Positions 14,786 through 27,356 of a stretch of 64,000 nucleotides of DNA are shown piece by piece. Numbering within the stretch: position 1 is the stretch's first letter; the number at the start of each line of letters is the position of its first letter. The stretch is from Ficedula albicollis (lineage: Eukaryota > Chordata > Aves > Passeriformes > Muscicapidae): positions 63,887,538 through 63,951,537 of the forward strand of contig NC_021677.1 in NCBI RefSeq assembly GCF_000247815.1. Direction: 5' to 3'. A program made the translations under genes and the position numbers. The notes beneath the pieces were generated by a model that searched no databases, had not been told where the DNA came from, and saw only the letters and a list, made by a program, of their open reading frames with translations.

Positions 14786-14880
14786 TTTCCAACCTGGCCC
14801 TGGGCACCGCCAGGAATTCCCAGCCAGGAATTCCCAGTTCCCGTTATCCCATCCATCGCTGCCCTCCTGTGCTTTAACCC
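14786..14880 (-). repeat. CR1-like LINE fragment
   Basis: Has 'ccaacctggccctgggcacc' and 'aattcccagttcccgttatc', as in other antisense copies. Confidence 0.6.
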
Positions 14881-15099
14881 ATTCATTTTGGCAGCTCCTG
14901 GGAAGGGTGAGGGCAGAGCAGCCCCTGCCCTGCAGGATCCTGCCCTGGCTGCTGTGAATCCCTGGATTTTCCACCCCCTGGCTCCTGCAGAGCTCCAGTT
15001 TCTGTACAAATCACAGCAGCCACAGCCTGTAGCTTCCACCTCCATAAGATTTCATTTCCTTCCTTGGGCACTTTTCCTTTCAGCAGCTCCGTGTTCTTG

Positions 15100-15490
15100 T
15101 GCTGTTAATTCCCTAAAAATCTATTTTTACCCAGCAGTTGCATTATCCCTCTATTCATACCAGCTGATTTAGAACCAATAAAACCTTGATTATGTACCAT
15201 GAACCAGGAGTGGGATTTCGCTTGCGCTGAGATCTGGCTGGAAATTTGTTTCCCCACTTCTTTCATCCAAATGATTTCTTTGTCTCCCCGCCGTAAAAGA
15301 TGCTCTGTGCTGTCTGAGCAATCATATTTAACTGTGACAGAGCAAATTAAAAAGGGATTTTCGGGCGTGCACACGGCACAAATGAGGCTCACAGTTCATC
15401 CACGTCTTTGTAGGCAGCCACGGGGTGCTCAATATTTTTATTTGAAATTATGCAAGTACGAGTGTGAGATGGTTATTGGCTCAGGAATTA
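15100..15490. other. Candidate conserved noncoding element
   Basis: Non-repetitive and AT-richer, with several motif-like words ('ccaataaaacc', 'atcatatttaactgtgac', 'attatgcaagt'). The minus strand frame over it has no support as coding. Composition-based guess only. Confidence 0.3.
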
Positions 15491-15704
15491 CAGTTCCCCC
15501 TCAGTTGCAGGCTGGGAGAAGCCAACCCTGCTGGAATCCTGGAGAAGGAGTTTACTGGAATGAGCTGAGCAAAACAAAGCCGGGCCAAGAGCGAGGCTCT
15601 CAAGAGCTGAATTCATTTTGTAGTGATGAAAACACGAGAAAAGGGCAATGGTTTCTAACGGGGGGTTCTGGGAGTGCTGTGTGCTGGGAGCAGGGAGGGG
15701 ACTT

Positions 15705-16421
15705 CCCTTCCCTTCCCTTCCCTTCCCTTCCCTTCCCTTCCCTTCCCTTCCCTTCCCTTCCCTTCCCTTCCCTTCCCTTCCCTTCCCTTCCCTTCCCTTC
15801 CCTTCCCTTCCCTTCCCTTCCCTTCCCTTCCCTTCCCTTCCCTTCCCTTCCCTTCCCTTCCCTTCCCTTCCCTTCCCTTCCCTTCCCTTCCCTTCCCTTC
15901 CCTTCCCTTCCCTTCCCTTCCCTTCCCTTCCCTTCCCTTCCCTTCCCTTCCCTTCCCTTCCCTTCCCTTCCCTTCCCTTCCCTTCCCTTCCCTTCCCTTC
16001 CCTTCCCTTCCCTTCCCTTCCCTTCCCTTCCCTTCCCTTCCCTTCCCTTCCCTTCCCTTCCCTTCCCTTCCCTTCCCTTCCCTTCCCTTCCCTTCCCTTC
16101 CCTTCCCTTCCCTTCCCTTCCCTTCCCTTCCCTTCCCTTCCCTTCCCTTCCCTTCCCTTCCCTTCCCTTCCCTTCCCTTCCCTTCCCTTCCCTTCCCTTC
16201 CCTTCCCTTCCCTTCCCTTCCCTTCCCTTCCCTTCCCTTCCCTTCCCTTCCCTTCCCTTCCCTTCCCTTCCCTTCCCTTCCCTTCCCTTCCCTTCCCTTC
16301 CCTTCCCTTCCCTTCCCTTCCCTTCCCTTCCCTTCCCTTCCCTTCCCTTCCCTTCCCTTCCCTTCCCTTCCCTTCCCTTCCCTGAACCTTCCCTTCCCTT
16401 CCCTTCCCTTCCCTTCCCCTT
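15705..16421. repeat. (CCCTT)n microsatellite, ~135 units
   Basis: Perfect CCCTT units to about 16,380, one interruption ('tgaacc'), then about eight more units. Unlike the 6.2 kb array, it is not next to a family F LTR: the left flank is ordinary GC-rich DNA. Confidence 0.95.
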
Positions 16422-17234
16422 CCACCCCACCCTCACTACAAAACCTTGTCCCTGCCCCTGAAATGAATTAATTCATTGAATCCACGAATAATGAATTTAT
16501 TCTGTAAGATGTCCCCTCCCTCTCTGGTTTCCCCCACCTCTCCCTGTGACCCTGCAGGGTTTGCTCCTTTCCCAAGGCACCACTTCCCCAATTCCCAAGG
16601 TGCTGGGAGCTTTCTCACCCTGCACCAGCCCCTTTCACAGGTGGCTCTGGGCCCAAAGCAAACCCATCAGGCTGGGAAACACGAATCCTAAAGATTTACA
16701 CTCCGGAAAGAAAACACAAAGTCCCAAGAGTTCCAGCAGGGTTTTAGATCCCACGACTTCAAGCCAATTTCAGGAACATTGGCAGCCTTTTGACTTCATT
16801 TCAGACACTTAGTTGTGGTTTTATGCCTGATTTATTTCTGGAGGGTTACACAGTGCTTTTGGTTTCTTCCCTTGAACCTGGAGTTTTATGCTTTTATGGA
16901 TTTTAAAGGAAATTTACAGCAGCACTAAGGCACTGCTTTTTGAAGCAGGGGATCCAGGGAGAAGTGAGCATAAAAGTGTGGTTTGTGCTGGAAATCTGCA
17001 TCCTCCTCTCCAATGTGAGTCCATTTGATGTTCTGAAGTGCTGGAAAAGACAAAACGTTGGAAACCTGCAGCAGGAGATGAAAGCAACTGGGGAGATTTA
17101 CAAACCTGAACTAGGAATTGCAGGATAAGAGACAGAAGGATTCCTTAAGGAGGACTCCCAGCTCCTGGGTCACCGCCAGACTCTCACCAGGAGCTCCTGT
17201 GCTGCCCTGAGCCTGCAGCTCCCCTGCCAAAGGC
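16422..17234. other. Noncoding stretch
   Basis: No supported gene or recognised repeat. Confidence 0.4.
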
Positions 17235-17300
17235 CATTTGCTCCAGTTATTGGCCAGTTATTGGCCAGTTATTGACCAGTTATTGACCAGTCATTGAGGC
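17235..17300. repeat. 13 bp tandem repeat, about 5 copies
   Basis: Units of 'ccagttattgg' / 'ccagttattga' in direct array, with small substitutions. Confidence 0.9.
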
Positions 17301-17985
17301 TTTGTGGGCCCCAGGTGATGTTGGGAGTCAGTGCTTCCAACCTTCTCCCCGAAAATCATCTCCTTTTCAAACACCAGCAGCCTCTGGGACATTCTGCCAT
17401 GAAGCTCAAGCTGGGAACTTACTGATCCACTGCATTTATTTAAATTAAAACCAGGAATTCAGCTCTAATTTAGTGAGGCCGCCTCATTTTCCTCGTTACC
17501 TTCACAGGAAGTGAAAGGGATGGGGATGATGTGTCCCTGCCTCCCTGGAAAACAGAGCTCGTGCAAAAACCCATCAAACCTCTCCAGAGCTGCAGCAGAA
17601 TAACAAACTATCTGTTTGCAGAGCAGGCTTTGGAGCTGATTGTTGTAATTGAGGATGCAGCAGAGAGGCTCTGAGCTTTTGCCAATTTCTTGGCTCCCGC
17701 AATTTTCTCCCGGGAGCTGATTGCCAGCAAGAGCCGTGGCACCTTCATTAGCTGCCCCTGAACTTTGCAGGGGGCTGGGAGAGCAATCACTGAGAGCTGG
17801 GAGCGGGAGGAAGGAGCTGGGTGTGCTTGTCAGGATTCCAGACAGTGCCCCAGCACCGAGGATGGGAATGGGATTTGTTTTTTCTGCTCCTGTTCCTGAA
17901 CTCAGCCCGAATGCAAAATCCCAAATGCACCTGCAAATGCTACATCACCCCTGGCCCTGGCACGGGGGGAACGGGCTCAGCTCCT
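17301..17985. other. Noncoding stretch
   Basis: No supported gene. Short frames on both strands lack splice context. Confidence 0.4.
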
Positions 17986-17989
17986 CTGC

Positions 17990-18150
17990 CAGGCTGGCAG
18001 CAGCAGGGCCATGGAAACGTGTCCCTGGGAAGGGGTTCAGGGACTCCTGGGGCTGGCACTCAGAGCTCTGGGCTGGGGACTGGGTGGGCGTCGGGCACAG
18101 CTGGGACTCCCTGGGCTGGGGGGGCTTTTCCCACCTCAGGGATGTGGCAT
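17990..18150 (+). repeat. CR1-like LINE fragment
   Basis: Contains 'ggcactcagagctctgggct', 'gggcacagctgggactccct' and 'ggggcttttcccacctcagg', the same block as at 26.4 kb. Confidence 0.65.
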
Positions 18151-18647
18151 TCTGAGAGGACGGAGCAGACTCCCCTGCAGTTCACCACAAACACCCACCA
18201 AGGCTCTGGTTTTCCAAGGCTGCATTCCCTGCCCTGACCTTCTCCTCTGATCTGCTCAGCTCTCCCACCCCGGATCAGGAGCCAGTTTCCTTCCCAGCCC
18301 GAAAGATCCTGTGATTCCTCATCAGGCACTAAGGGGAGCTGGCCCAGCCTCTCTGCAGTGCTCTGAAGTGTTGCACTCATCAAGGCTGCTGAATAATTCA
18401 GGCAGATTTATTTCACTATTGTGGCTCGTTGTCTTTCCTGGATTTCTCATCTCCCTGCCTTGATTTCTGACCGTGGACAAGACAATTATTGCTGGAGCTG
18501 GGGAGGTTCAGAGGAAGCCCCCAGGCTGGGGCTCTCCCCGGCTCTGCTATTGATCCCTGCCTCTGCAATGTGTCAGGATTAATAAAAACCCCAGGGTGGG
18601 TGCCCAGCCCTCGCTGGCTCTCCCAAAGTCTGGTTTTACTACATGAA

Positions 18648-19235
18648 TTTTCTGTGTTGCCAAAGAAACAGTGTTGGGAAGGATGGACCAGGAAAACCTT
18701 ACAAATACGAACGCTCAGATTCTGAGAATATGGAAACCATGAGCGAGATTGAAATGAAAGCCACTTTTGAGACACCAAACGATACCAAACCTCAGTTACT
18801 GAATAACCATGAGACAATGGGATGGCAGCTGAAAGTAATTCCCTCTTGATAGAACAATGCCTTCTGCTGGAGAGCAGCTCCAAAGGCCAGAGACATCCCT
18901 GCCAGGGTCCAGAGAGTCGTTTTTAGAGTTTAAAGTGTAACACACGATGGTAATGTAAGGGTCCTTACAGGCTGTATGTAAATGCTATAGAATGTGTATC
19001 TTGTGTTAGATTGGTTAGTGGAAATTAGAATATTCATCATAGGAGAAGATTTATTGTATTGTAAACGGGAAATCGCTCTCTTACTGCTGCCACCCCTCTC
19101 TTACCTTACTCTCTCAGCCCCTCACCCTTATTCTCTCGCTTCTCTCTCTCACCCCCACTCTCTCTCTGTCCTGCTCGGGGCTGTGGCTGGCAGCCCTCAG
19201 CAGGACTCTGTGTACCCTCACCCTTACAATAAACG
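18648..19235 (+). mobile_element. LTR family C copy 1
   Basis: Matches 20,473-20,965 in order: 'tgggaaggatgga', 'aaaaccttacaaatacga', 'agattggttagtggaaatta', 'ttattgtattgtaaacggga', a CT-rich run, and 'caataaacgcagctg' holding AATAAA. The CT-rich part is longer here. It looks like a solo LTR; no viral genes are present. Confidence 0.65.
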
Positions 19236-19844
19236 CAGCTGTAACCCCAGCTTGCACACAGCCACGAGTTTGTCCCTGAGGACCGTCCACCCCCGCACAA
19301 AGACTCCCCCAGAGCAGCTCCTGCCTGGCTCAGGGCTGCCCTCAGCGCCCACCCACTCCATTTCTCCCCGGTCCTGCTGCTCCCCGGCCGCTGGTGCTGG
19401 ATCCAGGTGGAGCTGGAAGTGTTCACAAGGCAGGAGCTGGTCTCAGGGCACCCTGAGCAGGGGCAGAGGCTCCCTGTCCCGCTCTGGAGCCCTGGCTGTG
19501 GCAGCATCCCCGCTGTGGGGCGGCAATCAGCCCTGAGCTCCGCATCTCCCCTCCTCTGCCGGCTCTGAGGGCAGGTCCTGAAGCTGTCCCTGCCACCCTG
19601 CCCCTTTAACTCTGCCGACACAAATCCCTCTCTTTCTGCCGCTCCTGAACTCACCCGAGCGGCGCTTGGCAGCTGGAAATCTTCTCCATTTGCCAAACAC
19701 TTTCCCGGGGTATTTATCTGTGGCACTAGAATGGGAATTAAACCATGGAGCAGATCCTCCCCGAGGAATTGTCTCCTGCAGGATCCGATCCTCGCTGGCA
19801 AATCTGCAATGCTGTGCTTGTTGAGGCTGTGGGACGAGCCCAGA
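19236..19844. other. GC-rich noncoding stretch
   Basis: No supported gene. Long but unsupported frames cross it on both strands. Confidence 0.4.
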
Positions 19845-20005
19845 GCTCCAGAAAGCACAGGGAGGGGTCCCAAAAACTCCTGAAGCACAGGGAGGGGTCC
19901 CAAAACCCCCTGAAGCACAGGGAGGGGTCCCAAAAACTCCTGAAAGCACAGGGAGGGGTCCCAGATACTCCTGAAAGCACAGGGAGGTGTCCCAGGGCTC
20001 CTGGA
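19845..20005. repeat. ~30 bp minisatellite, about 5 copies
   Basis: Units of 'gaagcacagggaggggtccc' followed by 'aaaaactcct' or 'agatactcct', in direct array. Confidence 0.9.
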
Positions 20006-20054
20006 GCACAAGCAGCACAAAGCACTGAGCTTCCCAACCTGCTGAGTGCTCAGC

Positions 20055-20125
20055 CTGCTGTGCTGGGGACCAGGAAACAGAAAAACCTTATAAATATGAG
20101 CGCTTAGCAAAAGATTTTGAAACCG
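20055..20125 (+). mobile_element. LTR family C fragment
   Basis: Short copy of the family C start: 'aaaaaccttataaatatgag', then 'cgcttagcaaaagattttga'. It stops abruptly, about 120 bp before the candidate exon. Confidence 0.6.
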
Positions 20126-20242
20126 TCCCCCCGTGCCCAGGAATGCTCGAGCATCAGCTGGGCTGTCCCAGCCCCGTGAGGACAGGAGGCTTTTCTGGCC
20201 TTTCCCCCCCGCTTAGAGCTGTTTGCTGTGCTCCAGGTACAG

Positions 20243-20453
20243 TGGCCATGGACCTGCAGAACACCGAGTGCCGCCCTGCCAACAGCAGCAAGCTGGCGCT
20301 GCCGGCCGAGAACGGCTCGGGCACTCGCCGGCCCAGCATCGCCCCCGTGCTGGAGCTGGCGGACAGCTCCTCCCTGCTGCCCTGCGACCTCCTCAGCGAC
20401 CAGTCCGAGGACGAGATGACGCAGTCGGACGAGGAGGGCTCGGCCGTCGTGGA
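20243..20453 (+). CDS. Candidate coding exon, unidentified acidic Ser-rich protein
   Basis: I do not recognise this protein. The frame has an ATG at 20,248-20,250 in a strong Kozak context (gtggccATGG) and runs 69 codons to a donor reading GA|GTGAGT at 20,454. An in-frame TGA follows at once if the donor is not used. Upstream is a pyrimidine-rich run and two possible acceptors (after 20,236 or 20,242; the second is used here). The exon is CpG-rich and third positions are mostly G or C, unlike its neighbours, which is typical of bird coding sequence. The peptide starts [10 protein letters not shown], has a central [20 protein letters not shown] stretch, and ends in an acidic run with [15 protein letters not shown] that resembles casein kinase 2 target sites. 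It looks disordered, with no membrane segment or enzymatic motif. It may be the first coding exon of a gene continuing to the right outside this window, or an alternative internal exon. A processed retrocopy fragment is less likely because of the intact donor. Confidence 0.6.
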
Positions 20454-20472
20454 GTGAGTCGCTCTCCGCTGA

Positions 20473-20965
20473 TATTCTCTGTTCTGGTTCATTGTGGTTG
20501 CGTGCTGGGAAGGATGAATTGGGAAAACCTTATAAATGCGAGTGCTTAGCAAAAGATTTTGAAGCCGTAAGCGAAATAGAAATGATAGCAGTTTTCGGCT
20601 GTGGGGCTGAGAGCAACCATGTGAACGTTTGAAGCCTCTTTCCTTTGTTTAGGTGATGCCAAATGCCACAAATACGAAAGAACCAACAGACGGCCTGTTC
20701 CAAGTATGGCAGGAAAGGTTTAGAGATAAGGTTTATAGATAAGAAAGCCACAAAACATGGTAATATAGTGATTCCTATAGGTTGCATGCAAATATTAAGA
20801 AATTAGTATTTTGTAGTAGATTGGTTAGTAGAAATTAGAATATTCAACACAGAAGAATACTTATTGTATTGTAAATGGGAAATCACTCTCTTATCCTCCC
20901 TCTTATCCTCTCTACTCTCTCATGTACCCATGCCCTAATAATAAACTACTGTCAGGAAAATGAAC
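20473..20965 (+). mobile_element. LTR family C copy 2
   Basis: Begins within about 20 bp of the candidate exon's donor. It shares the landmark order of copy 1, including 'aaaaccttataaatgcg', 'agattggttagtagaaatta', 'ttattgtattgtaaatggga', a CT-rich run, and 'taataataaactactg' with AATAAA. Likely a solo LTR or part of one. Confidence 0.65.
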
Positions 20966-21007
20966 CCACAGCCGCCAGAGGTTCATGTTCAAAAAGAAGA
21001 GGAATCC

Positions 21008-21232
21008 TTTTGCTTTTTTCAGATAAAGGGAAAGGCCATGGGACATTGCCCTGGGATCTCTCACAGTCAGGTGTTTGGGCAGTCTGTGCCTCTCAAGTGC
21101 CTCAGCCCATGGGGACAGAGAGAGGGAAATGCAGCTGGGAAATTGGGATAAAAGGAGGCTGTGTGCTCCAAAAATGTGAGAGATCCCAGGGCAATGCCCC
21201 ACGGCCTCTCCCTTTATTCGAATTAAGCAAAA
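21008..21232. repeat. Hairpin-forming element with 58 bp inverted arms
   Basis: Arm 21,008-21,065 and arm 21,175-21,232 are reverse complements at 51 of 58 positions, with no gap, around a 109 bp loop. Both arms end in 'gggatctctcaca' at the loop side. The compact size would fit a small non-autonomous element or a folded ERV leader. No transposase is present and I see no second copy here. Confidence 0.8.
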
Positions 21233-21329
21233 GGGAGCCTTTAGCATTTTGTTTGCTTGTCTGGGTCATCACTCACTGTCCCTGTGACCATGCTCAATTA
21301 TTAGCTAATAAACACCCATTTAGCCCCTT

Positions 21330-22017
21330 GCAGGGAAGCTGCAGCCCTGGCAGAGCAGAGATTCCCCTGGAGTCCCCTGGGGCCTGCAGCCAGCCCCTGC
21401 CCTGCTCCCCAGCCCACCCAGAGCCTCCATGGGGAGCCCCCCTTCCCCCAAGCTTTATTTTATAGCAGCAAAAATAACAAAAATGCTGAAAGCTTACTGG
21501 GGAAAGCTATTTTTAGATATCCCTCTAACGTTTCTGACCCCAAACTGGAGCATGTGGAGGTGTCCCTGCCCCTTCCAGCTGGGAATGCCTGTTTTTCTCA
21601 TCCAGCTGTGGCCTGCTCTCCACAACAGCTGGAATGCTGCGGGGGAAAGGAAGCAGAGTGTGACTGGCGTTTGGAATAACGAAATTTCCTCATCCTGCCC
21701 CGTTTTCTGCGGTGTTCAGGCACTCCTGCCTGAGCTGTGACAATCCTGTGTGTGCCCTGCCAGTGCTGGGTGCCCTGTGCTGCCCTGGCAGGGCCTCAGA
21801 GCTTTTCCTGCTCCAAATAAACCAGCAGCACCTGCAAACCACCCCTGAAGCTTTGGGCGGTGGTTATTAGTGAAACCCAGGCGGTTTTTGGCAGCACTCA
21901 CTGACACCTTGCCACTGTTTGTGTTTAACTAATGGCTTTTCTTTTTCCCCCAAATATTCTTGTGGCTTGCTCAAAGCCCAGGGCAGGAGTTTGCTGCATG
22001 GCCCAGCCTCGTTAGGC
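21330..22017. other. Noncoding stretch
   Basis: No supported gene or recognised repeat. Confidence 0.4.
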
Positions 22018-22140
22018 TGGTGCAGGAACATCCACTAATGAGGGAAAGGGGAAATGTTTGTTCTTCCCTGGGGTTGCCACTCAAAATGAGACCCCTCCAA
22101 TAGCAGGAGGTGCTTTTTGGGGAAGGACAGGGGGGAAGGG
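22018..22140. repeat. Dispersed repeat D copy 1
   Basis: Pairs with 24,264-24,395 in direct orientation: 'catccactaa', 'tttgttcttccc', 'gccactcaaaa', 'aatagcagg' and 'ggggaaggacagg' occur in the same order. Both copies lie a short way upstream of the same 'acagatccc' minisatellite. Confidence 0.75.
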
Positions 22141-22469
22141 CTTTGTGGGGCTCCAGGGAAACTGGTTTTTGCAGGAGCAGAGATTTTCCCCAGGGTGTAA
22201 CCCCAGCTGTCAGACAATCCCCCCAAGCCTCCCACTCGCCCTCCCAGTGGGACGGGGAGAGGTTTGGGAGGGTAGAAGTGAGAAAATCCGTGGGTTGCGA
22301 CAAAGAGCTTGGTAGGAGAAGCAAAGCAAGGCATTCACTTCCCACTCCCCTGGCGCTCAGCCGTTCTCTGGACAGCAGGGCCCCAGCACAGGGCTGGGGA
22401 GGGCAAAGCCCAGCACCCCAAAGTGCCCCGGCCCCTCCCCAGCTCCACCTGCCCAGCTGGCTGCCACGG

Positions 22470-22597
22470 GCTGGGACAGCCCTGGGGACACCCGGGGTCA
22501 CCTGTGTCCCCATGGCTGGTGGGGTGGGCGAGGGCTGGGACAGCCCTGGGGACACCCGGGGTCACCTGTGTCCCCACGGCTGGTGGGGTGGGCGAGG
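22470..22597. repeat. 64 bp tandem duplication, 2 copies
   Basis: Units 22,470-22,533 and 22,534-22,597, starting 'gctgggacagccctggggac', differ at one base that I can see. Confidence 0.95.
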
Positions 22598-22639
22598 AGC
22601 AGGGCAGCCCCTGGCACTGTGCAGCGTGCCCCATCCCAA

Positions 22640-23156
22640 ACTGATCCCAAACCCAGATCCCAAATACAGCCCTGCTCAGCGGGGTCTGACCCATCCCACA
22701 CACAGACCCCAAACTCAGATCCCGAACACAGATCCCACACACAGATCCCGAACACAGATCCCGAACACAGATCCCAAACACAGCCCTGCTCAGCGGGGTC
22801 TGACCCATCCCACACACAGACCCCTAACCCAAACCCCAAACTCAGATCCCGAACACAGATCCCACACACAGATCCCGAACACAGATCCCGAACACAGATC
22901 CCAAACACAGCCCTGCTCAGCGGAGTCTGACCCATCCCAAACACAGATCCCAAACCCAGATCCCACACACAGCCCTGCTCAGCAGGGTCTGACCCATCCC
23001 AAACAGATCCCACACACAGATCCCACACACAGCCCTGCTCAGAAGGGTCTGACCCATCCCACACACAGACACCAAACTCAGATCCCAAACACAGATCCCA
23101 AACCCAAATCCCAAACACAGCCCTGCTCAGCAGGGTCTGACCCATCCCACACACAG

Positions 23157-23244
<88 letters not shown>

Positions 23245-23345
23245 ATCCCACACACAGATCCCAAACCCAGATCCCAAACACAGCCCTGCTCAGCAGAGAT
23301 TGATCCATCCCACACACAGATCCCAAACCCAGATCCCAAGCCCAG
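22640..23345. repeat. Higher-order minisatellite of 'acagatccca' units
   Basis: Basic ~15 bp units ('cacagatcccaaa', 'cacagatcccgaa') are organised into longer blocks. Each block is punctuated by 'gccctgctcagcggggtctg' followed by 'acccatcccacacacaga'. Six or more blocks are visible. Frames through it read as PNTDPEHR-type repeats and are not genes. Interrupted by poly-C 23,158-23,244. Confidence 0.95.
23158..23244. other. Poly-C tract 7 (87 bp), probable assembly gap
   Basis: Lies in the minisatellite between 'cacacacagac' and 'atcccacacacagatcccaa'. The related array at 24.44 kb has no poly-C at the matching position. Confidence 0.8.
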
Positions 23346-23519
23346 CCCTGCCCAGCAGGAAGGGATAACCCCCCACCACCCCCTCTTTGCATCCAGCCCC
23401 ATTTCCCAGGCAGTGCTTCCCAGCCCCTAATTAACTCCAGGGCCGTAATTTCTGTGTGTGGGTAGAGGAGCTGCTCAGCTCAGTGAGCACTAAAAATAGA
23501 GCTCAGCTCAACCCCCAGC

Positions 23520-23890
23520 CGGCTTACGAGCTCGCTTACATTAAATGTTTAATTAACAAATTTTCCCTGCATTACTTATGGCTGTTTATTCATCTATTGC
23601 TATGTTTCGTGAATGATCCCGAGCAGCTCATGCTTGTTTTGTCATGTTTGTCATAAACCTTAAATTAGATTTTTTGTCAAGCAGGCGACATCAATGACTT
23701 TTTTTTTTATTATTATTATTTATTTTGTAATGGGCTCTGGGAAAGGTTTTTCTTTCTTTCTCATTACAATGGAGCCATCCATTTCTTTTGAGGCATTGCC
23801 TGTATAAATCTAAGAGCTCTCAAAATGCCTCATTTCAGCTTTAATAGGCAGCTGGATTTTTTATTTATTTATTTATTTATTTATTTTTGT
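23520..23890. other. Candidate conserved noncoding element with (TTTA)n end
   Basis: AT-rich and unique in this window, with 'aaatgtttaattaacaaatt' and 'cctgcattacttatggctgt'. It ends in a T-run and a (TTTA)n at 23,859-23,886. Composition-based call only. Confidence 0.3.
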
Positions 23891-24159
23891 TTGGGAAATG
23901 CAGGAGATGTGGGACTGTGATTGCAGGGAGTGAGGGTGAGCAGAGCCACAAGTGCCCTGCAGGGATCTGGGGACACGCTCCTTGTCCTCTGCTTGTCCCC
24001 ACAGCAGGACAGGGCCATGGCAGCCAGGAATTCCTTCCCTGTTTTGTTTGGGTTGGGGTTTGGGTGTCAGCAGGGGAAGATGAGGAGAGAGGAAGCTGCA
24101 GTTTGATCCTTTGAGAGTGGAATTTGTACTTTTGTTTGCACCTGAGCCAAGGCCAGGCT

Positions 24160-24262
24160 GGGTGGGACTGGGACAGGGACAGTGGGAGGTGTCCCTGCCA
24201 TGGCAGGGGTGGCACTGGGTGGGATTTAAGGTCCATCCAAACCCCAAAATTCTGAATATGGG
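24160..24262 (+). repeat. CR1-like LINE tail
   Basis: Contains 'ggaggtgtccctgccatggc' and 'ttaaggtccatccaaacccc', the sense form of the tail. Confidence 0.65.
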
Positions 24263-24263
24263 G

Positions 24264-26092
<1,829 letters not shown>

Positions 26093-26530
26093 AGGGAGCT
26101 GGGAAGGGGCTGGAGAATTCCTGAGGAGCTGGGCAGGGGCTGGAGAATTCCTGAGGAGCTGGGCAGGGGCTCAGCTGGAGAAAAGGAGGCTCAGGGCCCC
26201 TGTGGCTCTGCACAACTCCCTGCCAGGAGGGGACAGCCGGGGGGGATTTGGGATCTGGGAACAGGGACAGGGACAGGAGGAGAGGGAACGGCCTCAGGCT
26301 GGGCAGGGCAGGCTCAGGGGGAAGCAGCAGGAATTTCCCCATGGGAAGGGAGCTCGGGGGGTGGCAGTGCCCAGGGAGGGTTGCAGTGCCCATCCCTGGG
26401 GGTGTCACCTGGCGGTGGCACTCAGAGCTCTGGGCTGGGACAGGGTGGGGATTGGGCACAGCTGGGACTCCATGGGCTGGGGGGGCTTTTCCCACCCCAG
26501 CGATTCTGGAATTCCATGAAATCTTCAGTT
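26093..26530 (+). repeat. CR1-like LINE fragment
   Basis: Longest sense copy of the 8.07 kb block: a 26,093-26,170 part with two 'tggagaattcctgaggagct' units, then 'gggacaggaggagagggaac', 'aggaatttccccatgggaag', 'ggcactcagagctctgggct' and 'gggcttttcccaccccag'. Confidence 0.65.
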
Positions 26531-26759
26531 CCCCTCCCAGCACTGCTGATCCCTCCTGGGCTGGGTTTCCCCTGCCCCTGGAGCTCTCTGGGTGCCAGAG
26601 CTGGGCACAGCTGGCACAGCTGGGCTGGAGGAGCTGCCCCTTCCCTGGGTTCACCCCCTGCACCAGGGATTTCACCTTGAACCTCTCCGTGGGGCTTTGG
26701 GAACACTCAAACATCCGGTTTTGGAGCTGCTGCTTGTTCCTCATTTGGCAGTTTCAGTT

Positions 26760-27345
26760 TAGCACATTTAATTCACTCTTTTTATTTTGTTTTATTATAT
26801 TTTATTTTTGTTTTTACTTTATTTCAGTTTTCTATTTTCTTTTACATTTCTTTTTAATATTTTCTTTTTATTTCTTTATTTTATTGTCTATATTTTATTG
26901 CCTATATTTTATTGTCTATATTTTATTGTTTATATTTTATTGTTATATTATAGTGTTTGTACTATAGTGTTTATATTTTATTGTTTATTTCATTGCTTAT
27001 TTTGTTTATTTCATTGTTAATTTTTGAATTTATTGTTTTCATTCATTTTTATTTTTTAAATTTTTTACCTTATATCTTATTTTTTATTTTTATTTTTAGT
27101 TTTATATTTAATTTTACATTTTTTGCCTTATTTCATTTTATTCATTTTAAATTTAATTTTAGATTACATTTCATCTTGAACTGTATTATCTCTTACCTAA
27201 TTATACTTTCCCTTATTTGCTACTATTTTATTTTATTTTATTTTATTTTATTTTATTTTATTTTATTTTATTTTATTTTATTTTATTTTATATTTCATTA
27301 TACCGTACCTTATTTTATTTTACTGGGTTTCATTTATTTTACCTG
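26760..27345. repeat. T-rich low-complexity region with (TTTTA)n
   Basis: Nearly 600 bp dominated by T and A with degenerate 'attttatt' units. The centre is a pure TTTTA array at about 27,221-27,290. Frames read as F/I/L/Y-rich peptides and are not coding. Confidence 0.9.
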
Positions 27346-27356
27346 ATTTTCCCTCA

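Noticed and set aside
18648..20965. A short provirus bounded by the two family C LTRs
   Set aside because: The 1.2 kb between them has no gag, pol or env similarity, and contains a minisatellite and a host-like exon. The two LTRs are also clearly diverged.
22110..23303. 397 codon frame with THRPQTQIPNTDP-like repeats
   Set aside because: It is the 'acagatccc' minisatellite translated; unit lengths divisible by three keep the frame open.
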